Shown here one piece after another: positions 7,732 through 16,046 of a stretch of 64,000 bases of DNA. Numbering within the stretch: position 1 is the first letter of the stretch; each line of letters starts with the position of its first letter. A program made the translations under genes and the position numbers. The notes beneath the pieces are model-generated. The model was not told the DNA's origin. It saw nothing but the letters and a program-made list of their open reading frames with translations, and ran no database searches. The DNA is from Bacillus sp. 2205SS5-2 (GTDB lineage: Bacteria; Bacillota; Bacilli; Bacillales; Bacillaceae_K): positions 26,275 through 90,274 of the forward strand of contig NZ_JAYKTS010000018.1 in the NCBI RefSeq assembly GCF_037024155.1, in the 5' to 3' direction.

Positions 7732-8655
7732 AGAAAAGATAGTACAAAATATTGGTCTATCACAGTTTTTGGTTTTGTTTCTTCTATTCTGCAAGGAGAC
7801 AATTAATTTGAAATGAATATCCTTTGAGAATCATAGTTAGCGAGAGACATTCAAGCAAAAGCACGGAGCAATTTCCGTCCAATCATCAGGAGTAGGATGA
7901 AAAATTTAAGGTGATTGCTGCATGAAGAATTCACCAACGCCTCATCATTCGTATTTAAGAAAATTTCATCAATCAGTATGAAAAGTAACCGTAGAGCGGA
8001 ACAAAAATATGTGAAATTACCACCGCTCTTAAAAAGAGGGTAGCTAAAAAAAATTACTGCTAGGATTCTTGGTCAAGAGTACAACCGATCGGAGCTAGAC
8101 TAAAAAAGAATGGGCATGCTTTTCGGCGGTTTTTCTTATCTCTAAGGAAGTCAATATTCCACTGAATCATATTAATGAGTGCTCTCTATTTTTTCTATTT
8201 AAGAGTAAATTAGACTGGTAAATATATTGTTAAGTAATCCCATTAGAAAAACCTGATAGGGTCTGCTTGCTGCTATTCTATTGATATAAAGCAGTGAAAT
8301 CAAATTTTCACCTTGAATATGATATTTTCTTGCTCTCTTCATTCTATGGGCAAGATTTCTCGGTGAGTGGAAAGTTGAGACGGATTAAAGCGGTAGAATA
8401 GGGGGATTCATCAAACTTTATCCGACATCATTCTAAAATAACCTACTTCTATATAAACCTTTCTTCGCTCTCATTAATCTGAATACACGACGATTCTCGC
8501 AACTTCCCTCCATTTCCCGGGAAAATGCTGGAGCTTGCTGTCGAATCAATCTACAGCAAGCTTAGAAAATTAGTATACGTTTCTACAGTAAGTTTTGATA
8601 AAATGAGAGATAATAGAATGTATCATCAAGTATACAAACAGAAAGGAGGGAGCAT
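7732..8655. other. gene-free stretch between ctpB and minJ
   Basis: No open frame on either strand looks like a protein. The left part (about 7755-7975) is a copy of the longer repeat also found at 54435-54640. A perfect 10-bp inverted repeat (AGCTTGCTGT ... ACAGCAAGCT, 8532-8562) lies near the right end without a T run. In B. subtilis the swarming regulator gene swrA sits between ctpB and minJ; I find no trace of it here. Confidence 0.6.
7755..7975 (+). repeat. long intergenic repeat (about 210 nt), copy 1
   Basis: Aligns by eye over about 200 nt with 54435-54640, at roughly 70 percent identity. Shared words include TATCACA-(G/A)-(C)TTTTTGGTT, GGAGACAA, GAGACATTCAAGCA, CCGTCCAA and GATGAAAAATTTA. 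Stop codons occur in all frames of both copies, so it is not a protein gene now. Function unknown. Confidence 0.6.
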
Positions 8656-9852
8656 ATGATTGAACAGTGGGCAATGGAACTAGGACGAGCAGTCGTGAAA
8701 TTATTTCTTCATCCACTCTTATATGTATCTATTATTGCCGTTTTATTCACAGGTTATTTCCGAATTAGAAGAGAACGGAAAGATTTCCACGTGCGCGTGT
8801 ATGATATGTATCAGGAGTTACGCAACTTGCTGCCGTTAGGATTAGGACTAGGCATGATTTTTTCAGTGATCATTATTGGCACTGGCCTTGCGATTCCATT
8901 TAGTGCAATCGTTCTTATAGGTTTTGTTACTATGATTCTCTTGTTATTTACTAGTTTTCGTTTATTATCTCCCGCTTATAGTGTAGGGATAAGTTATCTT
9001 ATTTTATCGATTATGGATTATTTTGAATGGGAATTTTCCTTCTTAAACATTACAGTATCAGGGCTTGATCTAGAAGAATTGCTACCTTTGACGCTATTGA
9101 TAGGACTTTTAATTTTAGTTGAAGGCTTATTTATTCTCATTAATTCTGCTAAGAAAACTTCCCCTACCTTTATTAAAAGTCCAAGAGGGCTAACGGTAGG
9201 GGCACATGTATCTAGAAGACTCTGGTTGCTGCCTCTTTTTATTCTCATTCCAGGTGATGCATTATCTCTTCCCTTCCAGTGGTGGCCTGTTTTATCGGTT
9301 GGAGACCAGACATTTTCTATTTTACTTGTACCTTTTTTAATTGGTTTTCATCAAAAAGTCCAGTCGATGTTACCAAAACGAGCAATTGGGCAAATGGGCA
9401 AAAAAGTTATCTGGCTTGGAGGGTTAGTGACCATCTTTGCAGCGAGTGGCTATTTTGCTGCGATTCTTTCTGTAGTAAGCGTCTTGACCGCAATTATCGG
9501 ACGAGAGTGGATTACGATGAAGCAGCGCACAGCAGAAGAGAACCGACCGTATCTTTTCTCTCCACAAGAAAAAGGGGTGAGGGTTTTAGGAATCATCCCT
9601 CTATCACCGGCAGATAAAATGGGGCTAGTGATTGGCGAAATCATTGAAAAAGTGAACGGAATAGTCGTTCGCGACGAAAGAACGTTTTATGAAGCGCTTC
9701 AAAAAAATCGGGCATACTGTAAGCTTGAGGTTCTCGATGTGAACCAGCAGATACGGTTTGTTCAAGGAGCTCTTTATGAAGGTGACCATCACGAACTCGG
9801 AATCCTTTTCCCTGTAGACGATGCAAGGTGGAATCTCGAACAAAGAGCATAG
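8656..9852 (+). CDS. minJ: cell division topological determinant MinJ
   Basis: 398 residues: about seven or eight membrane segments in the first 300 residues, then a cytoplasmic PDZ domain (about 300-385, starting V-L-G-I-I-P-L-S-P-A-D-K-M-G-L). This architecture and its position after ctpB match MinJ (YvjD), which in Bacillus bridges DivIVA at the cell poles to MinD and keeps division away from the poles. ATG at 8656 follows AAAGGAGGG. It ends at a terminator 17 nt after the stop. Confidence 0.9.
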   Translation: MIEQWAMELGRAVVKLFLHPLLYVSIIAVLFTGYFRIRRERKDFHVRVYDMYQELRNLLPLGLGLGMIFSVIIIGTGLAIPFSAIVLIGFVTMILLLFTSFRLLSPAYSVGISYLILSIMDYFEWEFSFLNITVSGLDLEELLPLTLLIGLLILVEGLFILINSAKKTSPTFIKSPRGLTVGAHVSRRLWLLPLFILIPGDALSLPFQWWPVLSVGDQTFSILLVPFLIGFHQKVQSMLPKRAIGQMGKKVIWLGGLVTIFAASGYFAAILSVVSVLTAIIGREWITMKQRTAEENRPYLFSPQEKGVRVLGIIPLSPADKMGLVIGEIIEKVNGIVVRDERTFYEALQKNRAYCKLEVLDVNQQIRFVQGALYEGDHHELGILFPVDDARWNLEQRA

Positions 9853-9868
9853 TGATAGTACCACTTGG

Positions 9869-9899
9869 AGCTCAGCTATAAATTAGCTGAGCTTTTCTT
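9869..9899 (+). terminator. terminator after minJ
   Basis: AGCTCAGCTA pairs perfectly with TAGCTGAGCT around a 5-nt loop and is followed by TTTTCTT. It ends just before the ribosome binding site of the next gene. Confidence 0.85.
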
Positions 9900-9914
9900 A
9901 GAAAGGAATGACTT

Positions 9915-10748
9915 ATGAAGAAGAAATTAATCTACATTGTCGTTATCGTTTTGGGACTCGCACTTTTCTTGTATAGTCAAAATAACTTCATATCCATCAC
10001 AAAATATTCTATTCCGTCGGACAATTTACCTAAATCTTTTCAAGGCTATAAGTTGGTTCATTTAACCGATTTACATAATAAAAACTTTGGCAAAAATCAA
10101 GAACCGTTAGTAAGGAAAATTCAAAAACAAGCACCAGACCTTATCGTCATTACTGGAGATTTAATTGACAGCAAAAAATACAATGAGGAGATTAGTCTGA
10201 ATTTAATTCAACAAATTATGGGTATAGCTCCCGTCTATTTTGTCACTGGAAATCACGAAGCGTGGTCGGGAAAGTTTCCAGCTCTTGAAGAAAAGCTTAC
10301 GTCGCTTGGTGTGCATATTTTAAGAAATGCATCAAAAAAAATAGAGTTAGAGGATGAATTTATTCAACTTGTTGGGCTAGAGGATCCAGCATTTGCTACT
10401 AGTATAGGATCCGAATCCGGAGCAACCACGATCTCTCTTCAACAAGCAGTGCCAACAGAAGAAGGATTTACGGTGGTGCTTGCTCATCGACCAGAGCATT
10501 TCTTGCTTTATGCAGAGCAAAAGGTTGATTTGATTTTGGCAGGTCATGCGCATGGTGGCCAAGTCAGAATCCCTTTAATCGGCGGCTTAGTGGCACCCAA
10601 TCAAGGTTTTCTCCCCAAATATGATTATGGACGTTTTGAACAAAATCAATCGACCATGATTGTAGGGAGAGGGTTGGGAAATAGTATTATTCCTCAAAGA
10701 ATATTTAACTCCCCAGAGCTTGTTGTGATTACATTAGAGCAAGAATAG
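9915..10748 (+). CDS. membrane-anchored metallophosphoesterase (YkuE/YaeI-like)
   Basis: 277 residues with an N-terminal membrane anchor (5-21) and a calcineurin-like phosphoesterase domain. The metal-binding signatures are in order: H-L-T-D-L-H-N (about 49), G-D-L-I-D-S (about 81), G-N-H-E-A-W (about 112), A-H-R-P-E-H and G-H-A-H-G-G-Q (about 212). Such enzymes hydrolyse phosphoesters using two metal ions; the substrate is unknown, and related YkuE has been linked to cell-wall-associated activity. ATG at 9915 follows GAAAGGAATG. The gene seems to be a single unit between minJ and an SDR gene. Confidence 0.88.
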   Translation: MKKKLIYIVVIVLGLALFLYSQNNFISITKYSIPSDNLPKSFQGYKLVHLTDLHNKNFGKNQEPLVRKIQKQAPDLIVITGDLIDSKKYNEEISLNLIQQIMGIAPVYFVTGNHEAWSGKFPALEEKLTSLGVHILRNASKKIELEDEFIQLVGLEDPAFATSIGSESGATTISLQQAVPTEEGFTVVLAHRPEHFLLYAEQKVDLILAGHAHGGQVRIPLIGGLVAPNQGFLPKYDYGRFEQNQSTMIVGRGLGNSIIPQRIFNSPELVVITLEQE

Positions 10749-11145
10749 AGATTAAGCGGTGAAAACGGGCGTTGATTAGTAGAAAGGGTAGATATTCAAT
10801 CTGTGTGCCCTCTTCTGTGTTTGGATTAAGATAAAAATGTACCGAAAAAAGAACAATGAAATTGATCAAGGTATTTTTAGACTTTGGAAATGTAATGGGT
10901 TGGAATTGTTGGACTTTTACTGTTTATTATTCTTTAATGGAGGCGCAAGGAGTGTAACGAAGAAATACGTTAAGTTTTATCGCCCTTCGTTCTCAATAAG
11001 TGGGTTACTGTTTTCATTCGTATATTATTTTTCTTGAGGACAAGAAGACCACAATCATAAGGGAAAAGCTCAGACTAAAACAGAAAAGTTGAATCTTAGT
11101 GTGAGACTAGCTATACTCATACCAAGAAAATGGAGGAGGAAGAAA
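10749..11145. other. intergenic stretch without a recognisable gene
   Basis: A 66-codon frame (10837-11037) and a shorter one starting at the ATG at 10856 are open but have no ribosome binding site and no familiar motif. The hydrophobic fragments could be gene debris. GGAGGAGG at its right end belongs to the next gene. Confidence 0.5.
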
Positions 11146-11901
11146 ATGAAACTTGCCATTATAACAGGGGCTTCAAAAGGCTTGGGAGCAGCATTAGCTT
11201 TTAATTTACTCGAGAAGAATATCGGAATCGTTTCCATTTCAAGAACGAAAAATGAAGAATTAGAAAATTTTGCGAAGGAGACATCCACTTTTTTTCAACA
11301 TTATCCTTGTGATTTATCACAACGAGACGACACGCTCCAAACTATGAACAAGGTGATTTCAGAGATTCAGCAACTCAATCCTGACACTCTCTATCTTGTT
11401 AACAATGCAGCCATGGTTGGCCCCGTTGAAAAAGTAGGGAATATTTCCCCAATAGAGCTTGAAAAAAGTTTACATGTGAATATTCTAGCTCCTATGCTGA
11501 TTGTGAATTTACTTCTTCCAACATTTGCGTTAACCTCAACAGAACTGATTGTCGTGAATGTTAGTTCAGGTGCCGCCTATCGTCCCATTTCCGGCTGGAG
11601 CGTCTATGGACCGACAAAAGCGGCTTTAAATCTATTTACGGAAACTGCATCACTAGAGCAGGAGGGTGTGAAAAACCCAGCTACGTTTATCGCCTTTAAT
11701 CCTGGCATCATGGATACAGATATGCAGCTGGAAATTCGCTCATCTCACAAGGATTCCTTTAAAGACGTTGCAAAGTTTCAAGAATATAAAGAAAAAAATG
11801 TTTTAAGAACGCCAACTCTTGTGGCTGACAAATTAGCTTCTCTTCTCGATGAAGGGAAGTTAGAGACTGGAAAAACCTATGCCATTAATGAGCTGCTTTA
11901 A
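11146..11901 (+). CDS. short-chain dehydrogenase/reductase (YueD-like)
   Basis: 251 residues of the classical SDR family. The dinucleotide-binding T-G-A-S-K-G-L-G is at residues 7-14, N-N-A-A at about 86, the catalytic serine in N-V-S-S-G and the Y-x-x-x-K pair in Y-G-P-T-K at about 152. The F-N-P-G-I-M-D-T-D-M segment resembles the sepiapterin-reductase-like group that includes B. subtilis YueD, a benzil reductase; the physiological substrate is unknown. I chose the ATG at 11146 because GGAGGAGG lies just upstream; a longer frame from 11089 lacks a site. A terminator follows directly. Confidence 0.88.
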   Translation: MKLAIITGASKGLGAALAFNLLEKNIGIVSISRTKNEELENFAKETSTFFQHYPCDLSQRDDTLQTMNKVISEIQQLNPDTLYLVNNAAMVGPVEKVGNISPIELEKSLHVNILAPMLIVNLLLPTFALTSTELIVVNVSSGAAYRPISGWSVYGPTKAALNLFTETASLEQEGVKNPATFIAFNPGIMDTDMQLEIRSSHKDSFKDVAKFQEYKEKNVLRTPTLVADKLASLLDEGKLETGKTYAINELL

Positions 11902-11929
11902 AACGGATGAATCTTCATCCGTTTTTTTA
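11901..11929 (+). terminator. terminator after the SDR gene
   Basis: AAACGGATGAA pairs with TTCATCCGTTT around a 2-nt loop, followed by a T run. Confidence 0.85.
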
Positions 11930-11934
11930 TAAAT

Positions 11935-12040
11935 GCAGTTTTTGCAAAGTTTGTGGCTTTTCGAATCAGTCTATAAATTGTGAAATGGGCGATTTAATCA
12001 AAAATCAGATGAGATAGCCACAATGTGTACGAAAAGAGCC
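11935..12040 (+). repeat. GGCT-TTTTCG mini-element, internally deleted copy (106 nt)
   Basis: Begins GCAGTTTTTGCAAAGTTTG and ends AGCCACAATGTGTACGAAAA-GAGCC. Compared with the 159-160 nt copies it lacks about 54 nt from the middle, joining CTATAAATTG to GTGAAATGG. A further partial left end (AGCTGTTTTCGA) follows at 12050. Confidence 0.75.
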
Positions 12041-12224
12041 TTTGTAAAAGCTGTTTTCGAAGCGTTTTTTAGAATTCTTTGGATGAATTCACGGCCAATA
12101 TAGATCTTGAATTAATATGAAGAACCTATCGTAGTAAAATACCTGAAATGTGACTTTTCATAAGAATTTCAGCTTTTTGAAGCAGGGAATAGTCAAGTTA
12201 CTAAGCAATGAAAGGAAGAGGCTA

Positions 12225-12860
12225 ATGGGGATACACCAATATTTTAAAAGTTTGTCCGATCTAGAAAAAATTTATCGTTGCCCGGGTAAATTTAAATACG
12301 ATGAGCATTCCGTCGCAAGTCATTCTTTTAAGGTCACGAAAATAGCTCAATTTTTAGGGACAGTTGAAGAAAAAGAAGGGAAAGAAGTGGATTGGAAATC
12401 TCTTTATGAGAAAGCACTGAACCATGATTATGCAGAATTATTTACTGGGGATATTAAAACACCTGTGAAGTATGCCTCAGTAGAACTGCGGAAGTTATTT
12501 AGTGAAGTTGAAGAAGAAATGACGAAGAAATTTGTCACGAAAGAAATTCCACCAGCGTATCAAGAAGTCTATTTACATCGTTTACAAGAAGGAAAAGATG
12601 ACTCTTTAGAAGGAAGAATTTTGTCAGTGGCTGATAAAATTGATCTCTTATATGAATCATTTGGCGAGATTCAAAAGGGTAATCCAGAACCGCTGTTTTT
12701 TGAAATTTATCAAGAAGCATTGAGTACGATTTTAATTTATAAAAAATTAACATCAGTACAGTATTTTCTCAAAGTGGTGTTGCCTGATATGCTTTCAGAA
12801 AAATTTATCCCTCAAAATGAACTTCGGTCGATTACAAAGAAGATTATTGACCGGGACTAA
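12225..12860 (+). CDS. HD-domain phosphohydrolase (YfbR/HD_3-like nucleotidase)
   Basis: 211 residues. The first HD-family histidine is in S-V-A-S-H-S-F-K-V (about 32) and the H-D pair in L-N-H-D-Y-A-E-L-F (about 68), followed by G-D-I-K-T-P-V; a later A-D-K-I-D aspartate (about 137) completes the metal site. The S-V-A-x-H-S and E-L-F-T-G-D-I-K-T-P pattern is that of 5'-deoxynucleotidases such as YfbR. Substrate is inferred from family only. ATG at 12225 has GGAAGAG upstream; the longer frame from 12150 has no binding site. It precedes csbA. Confidence 0.8.
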   Translation: MGIHQYFKSLSDLEKIYRCPGKFKYDEHSVASHSFKVTKIAQFLGTVEEKEGKEVDWKSLYEKALNHDYAELFTGDIKTPVKYASVELRKLFSEVEEEMTKKFVTKEIPPAYQEVYLHRLQEGKDDSLEGRILSVADKIDLLYESFGEIQKGNPEPLFFEIYQEALSTILIYKKLTSVQYFLKVVLPDMLSEKFIPQNELRSITKKIIDRD

Positions 12861-12931
12861 GTAAAGAACGCTTTTCATGATAGCGGGAATAAGGTAAGAT
12901 GAGTAATGGATAAGACCAAGGAGTGAATACG

Positions 12932-13162
12932 ATGACGAAAGTATTGTTAGCTATTTTCTTACCAGGCTTGTTAGTCGTGTTTTTTGCCAGAGTTACGTAC
13001 AGTCACTTTGTCGCCCTCGCCTTAACCGTTGCCCTAATTACCGCTTCAGTTTATAAGGGGTATACTGATACGTGGCTACTGATTGTCGTTGATGCGGCAT
13101 CGTTAACAGCTGGTTTTTGGTATGCAAATCAAATGAGACTAAAAGCAAAAAAAAGTGCCTAA
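12932..13162 (+). CDS. csbA: general stress membrane protein CsbA
   Basis: 76 residues with two or three membrane segments and a basic end (K-A-K-K-S-A). Length and the sequence F-L-P-G-L-L-V-V-F-F-A-R-V-T-Y agree with CsbA, a small sigma-B-controlled membrane protein of unknown function in B. subtilis, where it also lies upstream of uvrBA. ATG at 12932 has AAGGAG with 8 nt spacing. No clear sigma-B promoter could be picked out. Here csbA is separated from uvrB by a persulfide dioxygenase gene and repeats. Confidence 0.85.
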   Translation: MTKVLLAIFLPGLLVVFFARVTYSHFVALALTVALITASVYKGYTDTWLLIVVDAASLTAGFWYANQMRLKAKKSA

Positions 13163-13297
13163 GCAGAAAAGGAAGGATACCTTTTGGCTTGAGCATTTTT
13201 TTGTGTGCGAAAAACCAAGTCAGAAATGTATCTTAAAAATAGGAACTGTAACGCTCCATTATTGATAACGTCAAAGTTGATAGCTGTGATTTAATAA

Positions 13298-13457
13298 GGC
13301 TGTTTTCGGAAAGATTTTGGCTATTCGAATGAGCCTTCCTATCATGATGAAGAATGACTTCGAGCATCTTTTCGCATCATTTTCAACCCGTAATGAAGTA
13401 AAGGGTGTTTCTATCCTTTTTTTGTATGCTATAGCAAAAAAGTATGCGAATAGAGCC
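13298..13457 (+). repeat. GGCT-TTTTCG mini-element, 160-nt divergent copy with near-perfect duplication
   Basis: Starts GGCTGTTTTCGGAAAGATTT and ends AAAGTATGCGAATAGAGCC. Flanks are TTTAATAA (13290-13297) and ATTAATAA (13458-13465), 7 of 8 identical. Its right end resembles the 96-nt subtype (CTATAGCA...AAAGTAT) while its length matches the long subtype. It is the main content of the 446-nt gap between csbA and the next gene. Confidence 0.7.
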
Positions 13458-13608
13458 ATTAATAAAAATATCATCCATTTATAGAGTGGAGCAACATAGT
13501 TGACTTTTATACCGTAGGGGGTATAATAATGAATAGAACAACAATGAGAAAAAGTAACTAAAAGCAATGATAGAAAACCAAGCTGGAAAAATTGAAGGAG
13601 GTAATACA

Positions 13609-15045
13609 ATGTTTTTTCGAAGCTTTTTTGATGAGAATCTTGCCCAATACTCTTATTTAGTAGGGTGCCAACGGACTGGTGAAGCCATTGTCATTGATCC
13701 AGCACGTGACACATCCTTATACCAAGAAACAGCTACAAATGAAGGGTTTAACCTAGTCGCAGCAGCTGAAACGCATATACATGCCGATTTTGTCTCAGGT
13801 GCACGTCAAATGGCAGAAGACTATGGAACACTGCTCTATCTTTCAGATGAAGGCGATGAAAACTGGAAGTATCGTTATTTAGATGAAGTGAAGCATGAAC
13901 TTGTGAGGGATGAATCGGTCTTTTATATCGGAAATATAGAATTTAAGGTCTTCCATACCCCGGGGCATACCCCAGAAAGTATTTCGTTTTTGCTGACGGA
14001 TAAAGGGGGCGGCTCATCTGTACCAATGGGAATATTCACAGGAGATTTTGTGTTTGTTGGAGATGTTGGACGCCCTGATTTACTTGAAAAAGCCGCTGGA
14101 GTGAAAGGGACCGCTGATATTGGAGCGAAAGACATGTTCCATTCGGTCAAAAAATTCAAAGAGCTTCCTGATTATGTAATGGTGTGGCCAGGGCACGGTG
14201 CTGGCAGTGCCTGTGGAAAGTCATTAGGCGCAGTTCCATTTTCAACTGTGGGTTATGAAAAGAAAAATAACTGGGCGTTCCTTATGAACGATGAAGAATC
14301 CTTTATAGCAGAGTTATTAAAAGATCAACCAGAACCACCAACTTATTTTGCGATGATGAAGAAAGTAAATAAAGAAGGTCCTGCCTTATTAACGAGAGAA
14401 GTTAAAGCGACCATCTACGATAAAAATGATTTAGAAAATCTGCTGCAAAAAGAGAAGACGGTCTTAATTGATTCTCGATCACAATCCGAATTTTCCACTA
14501 GCCATATCGAAGGATCCATCAACATCCCTTATAACAAAGGATTTGCCAATTGGGCGGGATGGCTGTTTGAATACGATGAAAACTTAGTCATTCTTGCAGC
14601 GGAAGACCATCGAGATGAACTTCAACTTGCCTTAGAGTCGATTGGATTAGACAGAATCGTTTCTTATGTGGCTCCTGAAGTGTTAGGCCAATACGAGAGT
14701 ACGCTTGAACAGTATGAATATATTGAGGCGGATCAACTAGTTGCTCAATACGAGGACGACTCGACTTATGTGATAGATATTCGCAAACAAAGCGAATGGA
14801 ATGAAGGGCATCTTCCAACAGCACATCATCATTTATTAGGGAATTTACGAAAACAAGGCGATCGAATTCCGCGTAATAAAAAACTGATTGTGCACTGTCA
14901 ATCAGGTACACGTTCAGCTATTGGAACAAGTGTATTACAGGCAATGGGCTATAAAAACATCCATAATTATAGTGGTGGATTCTCCGATTGGAAAAATAAA
15001 AACCATCCAATCGATATGAAAGATCCTTCCCAAAAAAGGAATTGA
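13609..15045 (+). CDS. MBL-fold persulfide dioxygenase with two rhodanese-like domains (CstB-like)
   Basis: 478 residues. An ETHE1-type metallo-beta-lactamase domain (about 1-245) carries T-H-I-H-A-D (about 59-64), H-T-P-G-H-T, G-D-F-V-F-V-G-D-V-G-R-P-D and W-P-G-H-G. The first rhodanese-like domain (about 270-355) has no catalytic cysteine; the second (about 365-470) has H-C-Q-S-G-T-R-S. Such proteins oxidise persulfides to sulfite or thiosulfate in sulfide detoxification. ATG at 13609 follows GGAGG. The last dozen residues run into the frame-shifted remnant of a TauE/SafE exporter, so the C-terminus may have been changed by a deletion. Confidence 0.88.
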   Translation: MFFRSFFDENLAQYSYLVGCQRTGEAIVIDPARDTSLYQETATNEGFNLVAAAETHIHADFVSGARQMAEDYGTLLYLSDEGDENWKYRYLDEVKHELVRDESVFYIGNIEFKVFHTPGHTPESISFLLTDKGGGSSVPMGIFTGDFVFVGDVGRPDLLEKAAGVKGTADIGAKDMFHSVKKFKELPDYVMVWPGHGAGSACGKSLGAVPFSTVGYEKKNNWAFLMNDEESFIAELLKDQPEPPTYFAMMKKVNKEGPALLTREVKATIYDKNDLENLLQKEKTVLIDSRSQSEFSTSHIEGSINIPYNKGFANWAGWLFEYDENLVILAAEDHRDELQLALESIGLDRIVSYVAPEVLGQYESTLEQYEYIEADQLVAQYEDDSTYVIDIRKQSEWNEGHLPTAHHHLLGNLRKQGDRIPRNKKLIVHCQSGTRSAIGTSVLQAMGYKNIHNYSGGFSDWKNKNHPIDMKDPSQKRN

Positions 15046-15319
15046 CGATCTGCCGTTGGATCAAGTGAAATTTAACCGATTGCTGGCTGCATCTTTAGCC
15101 CTCATCATTGGAATTGGGGCAGGGATTGTGGGAGCAGCAGGTGCCTTTTTATTAGTACCGATTATGCTGGTCGTAGTGAAGATTCCAACAAGAATGACGA
15201 TTGCCTCCCCATTAGGAGCGGAATTTGGTCAGAAAATAAATACCAAGTTTCTACAGTGGTTTTTAGCTCTACTTATTTTAGGAACAACGATAAAAATTTG
15301 GATTAATTTAATATTATAG
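15020..15319 (+). pseudogene. TauE/SafE sulfite exporter remnant, N-terminally and internally deleted
   Basis: The frame reads P-K-K-G-I-D-D-L-P-L-D-Q-V, then a membrane helix with G-I-V-G-A-A-G-A-F-L-L-V-P-I-M, then R-M-T-I-A-S-P-L-G-A-E-F-G-Q-K-I-N-T-K-F-L-Q-W and a last helix. Intact members have about 250-270 residues and two such halves; only some 100 codons remain. The first half is missing, and about 35 residues seem to be lost between T-I-A-S and S-P-L-G-A, as after recombination between short repeats. TauE/SafE proteins export sulfite or organosulfonates, which fits the persulfide dioxygenase upstream. A TTG at 15056 could still start an 87-residue product. Confidence 0.75.
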
Positions 15320-15388
15320 GCGGTTTTGGCAGCAAGATATGTTCCGTCGATAGTCAAAGTGAAGAGCAACAATGAATACGAAAAAATC
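15319..15388 (+). repeat. GGCT-TTTTCG mini-element, short copy (about 70 nt)
   Basis: Left end GGCGGTTTTGGCAGCAAGAT, right end GAGCAACAATGAATACGAAAA. TATTATA occurs on both sides (15312-15318 and 15389-15395), consistent with a target duplication. The left end overlaps the stop codon of the exporter remnant. Confidence 0.6.
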
Positions 15389-15410
15389 TATTATAACGAT
15401 TTTTAGAAAT

Positions 15411-15451
15411 GGCGGTACTCTAATGAAAAACAGTAGAGTTCTGCCTTTTTT
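15411..15451 (+). terminator. probable terminator downstream of the exporter remnant
   Basis: GGCGGTACTCTA pairs with TAGAGTTCTGCC (one G.T and one mismatch) and is followed by TTTTTT. Confidence 0.65.
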
Positions 15452-15619
15452 GTGTTTCAAATGAGAAATTAGCGGAACAGTCTCTCATTGTACTTTGTTT
15501 ATTGGCTTACTCACTGAAATGAAGGCATTTCCAACTAAAATCTAAGGTCGTCATGTCGCTCTTCTTTTACGAATAGGGACCACCTGGAAGAGTATCAAAA
15601 AACCGTGAGTTTAATAAAT

Positions 15620-15633
15620 CAAACAAATGTTCG
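15620..15633 (+). promoter_or_regulatory. probable LexA (DinR) SOS box upstream of uvrBA
   Basis: CAAACAAATGTTCG differs at one position from the Gram-positive SOS consensus CGAAC-N4-GTTCG. A possible -10 (TAGAAT, about 15666) follows. The box is about 410 nt from the uvrB start because a repeat copy lies between them. uvrBA is SOS-controlled in Bacillus, which supports the call. Confidence 0.65.
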
Positions 15634-15846
15634 CTTTTTATTGGTTAAACTAGTTTAAATTGTGGTAGAATGGGGATAAAGTTAGAGTAGAAAGTGTATA
15701 CCTATTATCGACCATAAAACATTGAACCAAACAACAAGTACATAGAGCATGTGGAAGGGATAATACCGCCCTTTATAGCCTGAAATAATCAATACTCCAT
15801 CATGACAGATAACAGATCCTCTACGATTAGAAATGTTCTTATACAA

Positions 15847-16006
15847 GGCTTTTTTCACAAAGTTTGCTGATTTTCAAACCAGTTTATAAACGGTGATATT
15901 GCTTTGTTCCGGGACATTTTTTCACTAATTTCTGATGTGAATTACCCGCAAAATGGAGGATTCTATCTAAAAGTAGACTAAATAACAGTAAGGTATACAA
16001 ATAGCC
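15847..16006 (+). repeat. GGCT-TTTTCG mini-element, full 160-nt copy in the uvrB leader
   Basis: Starts GGCTTTTTTCACAAAGTTTG and ends GGTATACAAATAGCC. Flanks TTATACAA (15839-15846) and TTATATAA (16007-16014) agree at 7 of 8 bases. It lies between the putative SOS promoter and uvrB, so it should be present in the uvrBA mRNA leader. Confidence 0.75.
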
Positions 16007-16046
16007 TTATATAAAGAATGAATTGAAGCTGATAGGAGGCTTACCA

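Noticed and set aside
7324..7794. 156-codon minus-strand frame over the end of ctpB and the repeat
   Set aside because: It runs antisense to ctpB and through its terminator and the 96-nt element; no ribosome binding site and no motif.
8532..8562. Hairpin AGCTTGCTGT/ACAGCAAGCT as a terminator
   Set aside because: No T run follows on either strand, so I list it only as an inverted repeat.
13777..13800. The persulfide dioxygenase motif T-H-I-H-A-D-F lacks the last histidine of the common H-x-H-x-D-H
   Set aside because: As far as I recall, this phenylalanine form is usual in the rhodanese-fused bacterial subfamily, so I do not treat it as a lost active site.
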